DNA of 12,822 nucleotides, taken from DASQUK01 sp050744525. GTDB lineage: Bacteria > Actinomycetota > Acidimicrobiia > Acidimicrobiales > VFJN01. Under the pieces are notes generated by a model, which saw nothing but the letters and a program-made list of their open reading frames with translations, was not told the origin of the DNA and did no database searches. Shown piece after piece: positions 6,950-12,822 of the stretch. The first letter of the stretch is position 1. Each line of letters opens with the position of its first letter. The DNA is taken from assembly GCA_050744525.1 (NCBI GenBank), contig JBOGHG010000110.1:1-12822 (forward strand), written 5' to 3'. A program made the translations under genes and the position numbers.

Positions 6950-7241
6950 CCGGTGGTTGCGTCGGATCGCGACCTTGCCGAGGCGTCGCGGCACCCGCCG
7001 TCACGCGTCTGGCCTCGCATCGGCGAGTTGGGCGTGGAGCCGACCGTAGGAGCTCGAGGGCAATCGAGGTCAGGGCGTGCTCAACGCCGCGCCTCGTCGA
7101 GGACGAGCGACGACGGCGTCCAGCCTCGCGCTGCCACCTACTGCCGGGACTGGGTGCGGGGGCGGAGTCAAGATTGTCTGCGGTGAAGATGTCGCGAAGC
7201 ACGAGCCGGAGGTCGCCGGTGACGGCCAGCCTGCGGCGGTG
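6950..7241. other. 292-base convergent gap with small hairpins
   Basis: This lies between the stops of the ABC operon (+) and the SARP-type regulator (-). Three short inverted repeats cluster in it: CTCGA/TCGAG (7053-7057 and 7064-7068), GGCGT/ACGCC (7074-7078 and 7084-7088) and CTCGTC/GACGAG (7093-7098 and 7102-7107, 3-base loop). One or more may serve as a terminator for either strand, but none has a T-tract. Translations in all frames are arginine-rich or short, and I recognise no gene. Confidence 0.35.
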
Positions 7242-10121
7242 TCACGCCCCGGCGCGGGTGGCGGCGGCGTGTCGGGCGATCGCTTGCCGCGCGATCTCGA
7301 GGATCTGGACGCGATCGGTGCAGGCGGCCTGGGCGAAGATGTGCCCTGCTTCGTCGGCTGAGCCGCGGTAGCGGTGGGGGCCGTCCCCGCTGTCGATTGT
7401 CGTTGGCGCGTCGGGTGCGCGATCGGCGGCGGCGTTCAGTAACAGGGCCGTCTCCTCGTCGCCGAGGGTGGATAGGAGACGGGCCAGGTTTCGCAGCGTC
7501 GTCCATTGCTGTACCCAGCCGCCCGTGCGTTCCCAGTAGTCGACGAGGTGCCGGTAGCCCTCGAGCGCGTCCGCGATCCGATTGGTGTTGGCGCGGAGGG
7601 TGAGAAGGCCGACCGAGGCGATGCCTTCCAGGAAGGTGGCGCCGCTCTCGCGCGCGAGCGCGATGGACCGCTCGTATCGGTCCTCGGCGCGGTCCGCCTC
7701 GGCGCCCAACGCAGCGATTTCTCCGGCGACATAGCAGTGGAAGCCCTGGATCGTCAGCGAGGCGCTGATGGCGGCCAGCTGTTGGTTCAGCGCTGTCGCC
7801 TCGTCGAGGTCGCCTCGGTAGGCGGCGGCGAGAGCCGCGACCCCCAGGCTCTGGTCGGCTCGAGTGGCGTGCGCTGCCGCCTTGGTGCCGAGGGTGACCG
7901 CGTCAGCCAGGTTCCCACCACTGAGCGCGGCGAGCGCCAGCGCCGCCTGGCACCGCCACGCACCGTCGCCCGCCCGCCCAAGTCCTCGTCGTGCGAGACG
8001 GTCCGCGCGCTCGAGCTCGCCGCGGGACCAGGCGCTCGCAGCGGCGAGACCGAGGACAGATACGGCATCCGGGTGCGTCTCGATGGCGGGGTCTTCGGCA
8101 AGCTCCAGCCCCCATGCCCACACCTCGGTCAGGTCGCGCCAGCCGGCGGTGTCGGCGAGGCAAGTGAGCATCCGTACCGCGTTGTCCAGCCGGTCGTGCG
8201 CGCGGGCCAACCGCCATGCAGCCCGGAGGTTGGCGAGCTCGCGGCGCAGCACCCGGTCGGCGCGTGATTCCCGGTCCGTGTCGCTGGTGCGGTCGATCCA
8301 AGCCGCGAGCCCAATCGCCCACTGGAGGAATCGCTCGGTCGCGGCGTCCGCCTCGCCCTGGGCCTCGAGCTGGTCGCGAGCGAAGGAGCGCATGATGTCG
8401 AGCATGCGGTAGCGAGGCTCGCCGCCGAGGGCCGCCTCGATCACCGATGCGTCGACCAGATGTGCCACGGCGCTGGCTGCGTCATCCGGAACGCGGAGGT
8501 CGGCGGCCACGGCCTCGGCGGTGGCCAGGTCGAACCCGTCGGGGAAGATGCCGAGGTGCCGGAACAGCCGTTGCTCGTCCTCGGGGAGCAGCGCGTAGGA
8601 CCAGTCGATCGTCTGCCGGAGGGTCCCGGCGCGGCCCTCGCCCAAGAGGTCGAGCGAGCGGTCGAGCCGGTCGTGGAGATCGGCGAGCTCGAGGGACGAG
8701 AGCCGACCGGCAGCGAGCTCGATGGCGAGCGGCATCCCGTCGAGCCGACGAACGATCTCCGCGACGAGGCGAAGCTCTTCCGCTCCCGGAGCGAACCCAG
8801 GCTGGACGCGGTGGGCCCGGTCGATGAACACGGCGACCGCGGGTGCGCGGGCGATGTCGTCGAGGTCGTAGGGGCTGGTCAGCGGCAGCGGCGCCAAGCG
8901 GAACCGCTGCTCGGCGGCGAGCCCGAGGGGTTCGCGGCTGGTGGCGAGCACGGTCAACCGGGGGCAGGTGTCGAGGAGCATCGCCACGACGTCCCTCACG
9001 CCCGCCAGCAGGTGCTCGCAGTTGTCGATCAGGAGGAGCTGGTAGCCGGGCGCCAGCAGCGCGGCGCAGGCGGAGAGGACGTCGCCGTGCACGACGTGCA
9101 GGCCGAGGGCGGCCGCCAGGGCGTGTGGGATGGCACTGGCGTCGGTCACCGCGCTGAGCCAGAGCGCCGTAGCGTGCTCGGCTCCGGTCGCGATCTCACC
9201 GGCGAGGCGGGTCTTGCCGACACCGCCAGCGCCGAGCAGGGTCACCAGACGCTCATGGGCGAGCAGGCGGTGGATGCCGGCCAGTTCGGAGTCGCGTCCG
9301 CGGAGCCGGCCGGCCGGGCGGGGCACGGCGCCCGGACGCGAGCTCGTCCGACCCGCGATGGCTCGCTCGAGCTCGCCGAGGGTGGGCGAAGGGTCCAGCC
9401 CCGTCGCTTCGGCGAGGCGGCGACGGTAGTGGTGGCCGGCGCGCAGCGCGTCGGCGCCTCGCCCGGTTGCATCGAGGGCGCGCATCAGCAGCGTCACGGC
9501 CGGTTCCGAGAGAGGATCCCCGGCGACCAGTTCGGTGGCGAGCTCGACAGCGTCGCCGACTGCCCCGGCGTCGAGGGCGGCGACAACGTGGGCGTCCTCG
9601 ATCCCACGCTGCAGCTCGCTCAGAGCGACCGCCCACGCGCTCAACGGCGCCACGTCGATGAACTCGGCGAGCGGCGGGCCGCGCCACAGGGACCGAGCCT
9701 CCCCCAGCAACCGGCAGGCGTCGGCGTGATCCGCGGCGGCCTTCGCCGCGGCGAGGAGCGAGCGGGCGCGGACGACATCGGTGCCGCATCCGTCCCCGCC
9801 GAGGCGCAGCCGGTACGCGCCGGCCAGCCCCTCGAGCCGCGACGCCGCCTGTCCGAGATGGCCGCGCAGCCGGGAGACGTGGCTGTGCAGGGAGGAGCGG
9901 GCCGATCCGGGCAGGTCGGTAGGCCAGAGGGCATCAAGCAGGTCGTCGACCGGGACGACGTGGGCCTCGGCCTTTGCAAGGAGCGCCAGCAAGGCCCGGC
10001 GCTTCGGTCCGGGCACGTTCACCGGCTCGTTGTCGACGGTCAGCCGCAATGGGCCGAGCACGTCGACGCGGACCGGTGGCGTCGGGACCCCGGCCTGGGC
10101 GCGCGCGTTCACATCGATCAT
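7242..10121 (-). CDS. AfsR/SARP-type regulator: winged helix, BTAD, NB-ARC ATPase, helical C-terminus
   Basis: This is a 959-residue transcription regulator. Domains in order: an OmpR-like winged helix (about 17-95: RVDVLGPLRL ... PGPKRRALLALLA ... SLHSHVSRLRGHL); the bacterial transcriptional activation domain (about 115-255, with LWRGPPLAEF and ATGLDPSPTL); an NB-ARC/STAND ATPase with Walker A GAGGVGKTR (297-305), Walker B LLLIDN (362-367), TSREPL (394-399) and GMPLAIELAAGRL; and a long TPR-like helical region. STAND proteins of this kind switch on when a ligand or partner promotes nucleotide-driven assembly. I chose the ATG at 10121: the longer start would overlap the divergent gene and the operator-like repeats. 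No ribosome binding site is visible, so the mRNA may be leaderless. It is divergent from the FAD oxidase by 57 bases and probably regulates it. No biosynthetic cluster is in view, so its wider targets are unknown. Confidence 0.93.
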   Translation of the reverse strand: MIDVNARAQAGVPTPPVRVDVLGPLRLTVDNEPVNVPGPKRRALLALLAKAEAHVVPVDDLLDALWPTDLPGSARSSLHSHVSRLRGHLGQAASRLEGLAGAYRLRLGGDGCGTDVVRARSLLAAAKAAADHADACRLLGEARSLWRGPPLAEFIDVAPLSAWAVALSELQRGIEDAHVVAALDAGAVGDAVELATELVAGDPLSEPAVTLLMRALDATGRGADALRAGHHYRRRLAEATGLDPSPTLGELERAIAGRTSSRPGAVPRPAGRLRGRDSELAGIHRLLAHERLVTLLGAGGVGKTRLAGEIATGAEHATALWLSAVTDASAIPHALAAALGLHVVHGDVLSACAALLAPGYQLLLIDNCEHLLAGVRDVVAMLLDTCPRLTVLATSREPLGLAAEQRFRLAPLPLTSPYDLDDIARAPAVAVFIDRAHRVQPGFAPGAEELRLVAEIVRRLDGMPLAIELAAGRLSSLELADLHDRLDRSLDLLGEGRAGTLRQTIDWSYALLPEDEQRLFRHLGIFPDGFDLATAEAVAADLRVPDDAASAVAHLVDASVIEAALGGEPRYRMLDIMRSFARDQLEAQGEADAATERFLQWAIGLAAWIDRTSDTDRESRADRVLRRELANLRAAWRLARAHDRLDNAVRMLTCLADTAGWRDLTEVWAWGLELAEDPAIETHPDAVSVLGLAAASAWSRGELERADRLARRGLGRAGDGAWRCQAALALAALSGGNLADAVTLGTKAAAHATRADQSLGVAALAAAYRGDLDEATALNQQLAAISASLTIQGFHCYVAGEIAALGAEADRAEDRYERSIALARESGATFLEGIASVGLLTLRANTNRIADALEGYRHLVDYWERTGGWVQQWTTLRNLARLLSTLGDEETALLLNAAADRAPDAPTTIDSGDGPHRYRGSADEAGHIFAQAACTDRVQILEIARQAIARHAAATRAGA

Positions 10122-10127
10122 GTTCGC

Positions 10128-10156
10128 GTAGGAGCGCCGTGCAAGAGCCGTGCAAG
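10128..10156 (+). promoter_or_regulatory. SARP-type operator: heptamer direct repeats with 11-base period
   Basis: GTGCAAG occurs at 10139-10145 and 10150-10156, separated by AGCC, giving an 11-base period. A degenerate third copy, GTAGGAG (10128-10134), precedes at the same spacing, with CGCC as spacer. SARP regulators are known to bind heptameric direct repeats separated by 4 bases on one face of the helix, just upstream of the -10. This is that layout, beside a SARP gene. The second heptamer also sits in an inverted repeat (CCGTGC-AAG-GCACGG, 10148-10162). Confidence 0.7.
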
Positions 10157-10166
10157 GCACGGGGCC

Positions 10167-10172
10167 GACACT
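10167..10172 (+). promoter_or_regulatory. Possible -10 for a leaderless FAD-oxidase transcript
   Basis: GACACT keeps the A at position 2 and the T at position 6 of a -10 box. It lies 10 bases after the last heptamer repeat, near the distance expected for SARP-activated promoters, and ends 6 bases before the ATG at 10179. There is no Shine-Dalgarno before that ATG, so transcription would begin at or next to the start codon. Confidence 0.35.
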
Positions 10173-10178
10173 GGCGCC

Positions 10179-11594
10179 ATGACGACACAGACCCAATCAC
10201 CAGCAGCGATGGACCGAAGCGCCGAGCGGGCCATGGTCGAAGACCTCCGTGTCGCCCTGCGGGGCGAGGTGATCGCCCGCCGCGATCCGGCCTACGACGA
10301 CGCCCGCCGGGTTTGGAACGGGCTCATCGACCGCCACCCGGCGGCGATCGCCCGCTGCGCCGACGTCGCCGACGTCATCGAAGCCGTGCGGATCGCGCGC
10401 AGTCACCGTCCGGTCGTGAGCATTCGCGGCGGCGGCCACCAGGTTGCGGGCAGCGCCGTGTGCGACGACGGACTGGTCATCGACCTGTCAGCCATGCGGG
10501 GCGTACAGGTGAGCTCCACCACGCGGACCGCACACGTGCAGGCAGGCGCCACGTGGGGTGACGTCGATCGGGCCACCCAGGTCCACGGCCTCGCCACGCC
10601 GGGGGGTGAGGTATCCGTCACCGGCGTGGCCGGACTGACCCTCGGCGGTGGGCTCGGCGTCATGATGCGGACCCACGGGCTCAGCTGCGACAACCTGCGC
10701 TCGGTCGAGCTCGTGACCGCCGACGGTATGGTCCGCACCGCCAGTCGCGACGAGCACACCGACCTGTTCTGGGCTGCCCGCGGTGGCGGTCGCGGGATCG
10801 GGGTCGTCACCTCGTTCGAGTTCGACCTCCACCCCGTCGGGCCGGAGGTGACCAGCGCGCTCGTCCTGTACCCGTACGAGGACGCGGCGGCGCTGCTGCG
10901 AGCCTGGAGAGACGTCGCCCGGGCGGCTCCCGACACCCTCGCGCCCGAGGTCGCCCTGTGGAGCGTTCCGCCGGCGCCTGACGTTCCCGCCGAGCTCCAC
11001 GGCGCGGCGGTCGTGATCGTCGCCGGGGTCTACATCGGCCCACCCGCCGACGCCGCTCCCGTACTGGCTCCGCTGCGGCAACTCGGCACTCCCATCGCCG
11101 ACATGACCAGCACCACGTCCTACGTCGAGTCCCAGAGCGCGCTAGACGAGCTGTTCCCCGACGGTGACCGCCACTACTGGAAGTCCCACTTTGTCGACGA
11201 GCTGACCGACGAGCTCCTCGACACCATCGTCGACCACGACGCCCGCCGGCCGAGCCCCGAATCACTCGTCATCATCCGCACCCTCGGCGGCGCCATCGCC
11301 CGCATCGGCCCCGACGAGACCGCCTACCCCCACCGGTCGGCGAGCTTCAACGTGAGCGTCGATGCATCGTGGCAGGACCCCGGGCTCGACGACACCGCCA
11401 TCGGCTGGGCGCGATCTACGTGGTCCGCGCTCGCGCCCTTCGCCACCGGTGGCCTGTACCTCAACTTCGCCGGCCTCGGCGACGACAGCGACCTCCGAGC
11501 CGCCGCGCTGGGCCACAACGAAGCCCGCCACGACAGGATCCGCCGCACCTACGACCCCGACGGACTGTTCGGCACCGCCGCGTCCCTCCCGTGA
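10179..11594 (+). CDS. FAD-binding oxidoreductase, berberine bridge enzyme-like (VAO/PCMH fold)
   Basis: This is a 471-residue flavin oxidase. The PCMH-type FAD domain (about 52-225) shows RGGGHQVAGSAV, where His87 is the expected site of covalent 8-alpha attachment of FAD, then GATWGDVD, GLATPGGEVSVTGVAG, LTLGGGLGVMMRTHGLSCDNL and ELVTADG. The C-terminal BBE segment is recognisable as YLNF (427-430) and YDPDGLF (458-464). The position where bicovalent family members carry a second, cysteinyl link (around 144-146) has no Cys, so a single His link is expected. There is no signal peptide, so it is cytosolic. Such enzymes oxidise alcohols, sugars or ring systems of secondary metabolites with O2; the substrate is not predictable. 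The start is the ATG at 10179; the frame is open far upstream, but only as the antisense of the regulator gene. It is divergent from, and probably controlled by, that regulator. Confidence 0.92.
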   Translation: MTTQTQSPAAMDRSAERAMVEDLRVALRGEVIARRDPAYDDARRVWNGLIDRHPAAIARCADVADVIEAVRIARSHRPVVSIRGGGHQVAGSAVCDDGLVIDLSAMRGVQVSSTTRTAHVQAGATWGDVDRATQVHGLATPGGEVSVTGVAGLTLGGGLGVMMRTHGLSCDNLRSVELVTADGMVRTASRDEHTDLFWAARGGGRGIGVVTSFEFDLHPVGPEVTSALVLYPYEDAAALLRAWRDVARAAPDTLAPEVALWSVPPAPDVPAELHGAAVVIVAGVYIGPPADAAPVLAPLRQLGTPIADMTSTTSYVESQSALDELFPDGDRHYWKSHFVDELTDELLDTIVDHDARRPSPESLVIIRTLGGAIARIGPDETAYPHRSASFNVSVDASWQDPGLDDTAIGWARSTWSALAPFATGGLYLNFAGLGDDSDLRAAALGHNEARHDRIRRTYDPDGLFGTAASLP

Positions 11595-11595
11595 G

Positions 11596-11800
11596 GTCGA
11601 TGGTGGCCGAGGCGATCCGAACCCCTATGTGGAACCCGATCTGCACCTGGCCGAGGTGTTGGACACGACCACCGCCGACATCCGACTCGTCGATGCGCCC
11701 GGCTGTCGTTGCCCGATCGAACTCCTCCTGTAGCTGCGCCAGGCGGCGGCGCACCCGACAACGACATCGTGGGCCCAACTTGGAATCCGATCGGCGGGCT
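11596..11800 (+). pseudogene. Decayed coding remnant, probably VOC/glyoxalase-like
   Basis: In the frame ending at the TAG at 11731-11733, the stretch DLHLAEVLDTTTADIRLV followed by APGCRCPIELL resembles the middle of VOC-family proteins (LAEV, A-D-I-R, a short loop, then I-E-L-L, where the Glu is often a metal ligand). It has no credible start, ribosome binding site or N-terminal beta-alpha module. Shifting frame just past IELL gives VAAPGGGAPDNDIVG, which reads like the usual next segment of such proteins, so a frameshift is likely. I base this on pattern memory, not a search. The alternative is non-coding spacer or a fragment of another gene (see the 17-base repeat inside it). Confidence 0.35.
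11760..11776 (+). repeat. 17-base exact repeat shared with the MBL-fold gene
   Basis: AACGACATCGTGGGCCC occurs here and at 12259-12275, in the same orientation. Both copies can be read in the phase that gives NDIVGP; in the second copy that is the true reading frame of the hydrolase. The flanking bases differ at once. It could be a relic of a partial duplication or a chance match. Confidence 0.6.
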
Positions 11801-11922
11801 TGCCACTCACCCTGCCGGTAGTCGCCGAACGTTCGACTCCGGACTACGCAACACGGCGGACGACTGGTCCGGCCCCGCGGGGTCGCGTCGACCGACCACG
11901 GGACGAGCGCGCCTGAGAGCTC

Positions 11923-11928
11923 TACGAT
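11923..11928 (+). promoter_or_regulatory. -10 box of the MBL-fold hydrolase gene
   Basis: TACGAT is a good actinobacterial -10 (TAnnnT), 42 bases before the GTG start, predicting a start near 11935 and a leader of about 36 bases. No convincing -35 is found 16-19 bases upstream. An AGAGCTCT palindrome (11916-11923) abuts it. Confidence 0.45.
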
Positions 11929-11970
11929 CGGCAAGGGGCCCCGTCCGAGCACAAACGAAGGAACTGGCCT

Positions 11971-12780
11971 GTGGCCTACAGAATCGATCGCATCGAAGGC
12001 CGGATCATGCCGGTCAACTCATTCATCATTCACGGCCCCGACGGTCTTGTCGTGGTCGACGGCATGCTGACCGTTTCCGACGCCGCGCTCGTGCGCGAGG
12101 CGATCGACAACGCTGACGGGTCACTCGCCGGTGTTGTCATCACCCATCCCCATCCCGACCACTACGCCGGGCTGTGGCACCTGATGGGCGATGAGGACGT
12201 CCCGATCGTGGCCACGCGAGGGGTGGACGAGGTGATCCGCCGGGACGACGTCACCAAGAACGACATCGTGGGCCCGATGATGGGCGCCGAGTGGCCCACG
12301 ACCCGCCTGTTCCCCAACCGGATTGTCGACGGCGGCGAGCACGTGAGTCTGGGTGGGCTCACCCTCGAGGTCGAAGAGCTCGGGCCCGGCGAGTCACCCC
12401 TCGACTGCCTGTGGCGAGTCGACCCCGGCATGGTGTTCGCCGGTGACGTCACGTACAACAGCATGCACGCCTATCTCGCCGACGGGCACTGGGAACAGTG
12501 GCTGGCGACGTTGTCCCGCCTTGAACGAGAACTTCCCGCTGATGTCGCCTTGCACGTCGGCCACGGGCCGCCCGGTGGCAAGGAGCTGTTGACCAACCAG
12601 CGCCGTTACATCGAGGCCTTCGTCGCCGCCGTCGCCGAGCACGCGGCCGCGATCGAGGCAGGCGACCACGCCCCGGTTGTCGCCGCCATGAAGGAGCTGC
12701 TCCCGAGCGACGACCTGCTGTTCCTGATGGAGCTCAGCATCGAACCAGTCCTCGCCGCTCTCGCCGCCGGGCGACAATGA
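11971..12780 (+). CDS. Metallo-beta-lactamase fold hydrolase
   Basis: This is a 269-residue MBL-fold protein. The start is the GTG at 11971, with a strong GAAGGAA (11957-11963) 7 bases upstream. The metal motif THPHPDHYAG provides His59, His61, Asp63 and His64; AGD provides bridging Asp159; VGHGPPG provides His198. The third-histidine position, usually GHT, reads GPGESPLD here, so Glu141 stands in its place. As I recall the family, a GES version followed by GD-V-YN-x-H-x-Y-L (here GDVTYNSMHAYL, 158-169) and a C-terminal GHG is a feature of one subgroup and not damage. No signal peptide is present. MBL-fold members hydrolyse esters, lactones, thioesters or similar bonds; nothing indicates beta-lactamase activity. 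Its own promoter suggests independent expression from the upstream oxidase gene. Confidence 0.92.
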   Translation: MAYRIDRIEGRIMPVNSFIIHGPDGLVVVDGMLTVSDAALVREAIDNADGSLAGVVITHPHPDHYAGLWHLMGDEDVPIVATRGVDEVIRRDDVTKNDIVGPMMGAEWPTTRLFPNRIVDGGEHVSLGGLTLEVEELGPGESPLDCLWRVDPGMVFAGDVTYNSMHAYLADGHWEQWLATLSRLERELPADVALHVGHGPPGGKELLTNQRRYIEAFVAAVAEHAAAIEAGDHAPVVAAMKELLPSDDLLFLMELSIEPVLAALAAGRQ

Positions 12781-12822
12781 CACCGACGGAGGCGGCGACC
12801 CCCAGCTTGCGGTGCGCCTGAG
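12781..12822. other. Right-edge tail without an assignable gene
   Basis: Only 42 bases follow the MBL-fold stop. A 14-codon ATG frame overlaps the stop (12777-12821) but has no ribosome binding site of its own and is closed by TGA. On the minus strand an open frame enters from the right and could be the tail of a convergent gene, but too little is visible to say. Confidence 0.3.

Noticed and set aside
8460..10178. Open plus-strand frame of about 1.7 kb running into the FAD oxidase gene
   Set aside because: It is exactly antisense to the SARP-type regulator, whose domains are unmistakable. The extra sequence has no family features and arises from GC-rich third positions.
11935..11942. GGGGCCCC palindrome near the MBL transcript start
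   Set aside because: An 8-base all-GC palindrome is expected by chance in DNA this GC-rich.
12777..12821. 14-codon ORF overlapping the MBL stop as ATGA
   Set aside because: It has no ribosome binding site of its own and an in-frame stop before the window ends. It is likely chance.
12733..12822. Possible tail of a convergent minus-strand gene with a short hydrophobic stretch, ending in the MBL gene
   Set aside because: Fewer than 30 codons are visible and it would overlap the MBL gene. There is not enough to support a gene.

Overview
The window is strongly GC-rich and has dense coding on both strands, GTG starts and good purine-rich ribosome binding sites. It also carries a large AfsR/SARP-type regulator, a family that is essentially actinobacterial. 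I therefore read it as chromosomal DNA of an actinomycete-like bacterium (Actinomycetota). The Ser/Gly/Asp-rich lipoprotein linker would also suit Acidimicrobiia-like lineages, but I cannot place it more closely. I see no tRNA, rRNA, CRISPR array, insertion sequence or phage gene.

Left part (1-3081): the 3' end of an M23 peptidase gene (+) converges on a minus-strand pair. That pair is an exported lipoprotein alpha/beta hydrolase of the CocE/X-Pro dipeptidyl-peptidase (S15) type, followed 58 bases later by a CPBP (CAAX-protease-like) membrane protease.

Middle (3082-6949): a 455-base divergent control region separates the hydrolase pair from a two-gene ABC exporter operon. The two ABC half-transporters overlap by 4 bases. 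Their motifs predict a heterodimer with one normal and one degenerate ATP site. The exporter leader is the most unusual stretch in the window. It holds a 17-codon ORF with a strong ribosome binding site, two mutually exclusive GC hairpins, and a 9-base segment inside the small ORF that is perfectly complementary to the Shine-Dalgarno region of the first ABC gene. This looks like a translation-sensing attenuator.

Right part (6950-12780): a 292-base convergent gap leads into a 959-residue BTAD/NB-ARC regulator on the minus strand. Divergent from it, 57 bases away, is a berberine-bridge-like FAD oxidase. The short gap contains two identical GTGCAAG heptamers with a 4-base spacer, the known layout of SARP operators, so the regulator probably controls the oxidase. 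Next come a 376-base stretch with decayed coding sequence (probably a VOC/glyoxalase remnant) and then a metallo-beta-lactamase-fold hydrolase with its own promoter and ribosome binding site.

How the parts may work together: an exporter, a secreted hydrolase/peptidase and an intramembrane protease around one control region suggest handling or detoxifying a peptide-like or acylated compound. The regulator-oxidase pair looks like a separate module of small-molecule oxidation. Both functional readings are inference; the family assignments are firm.
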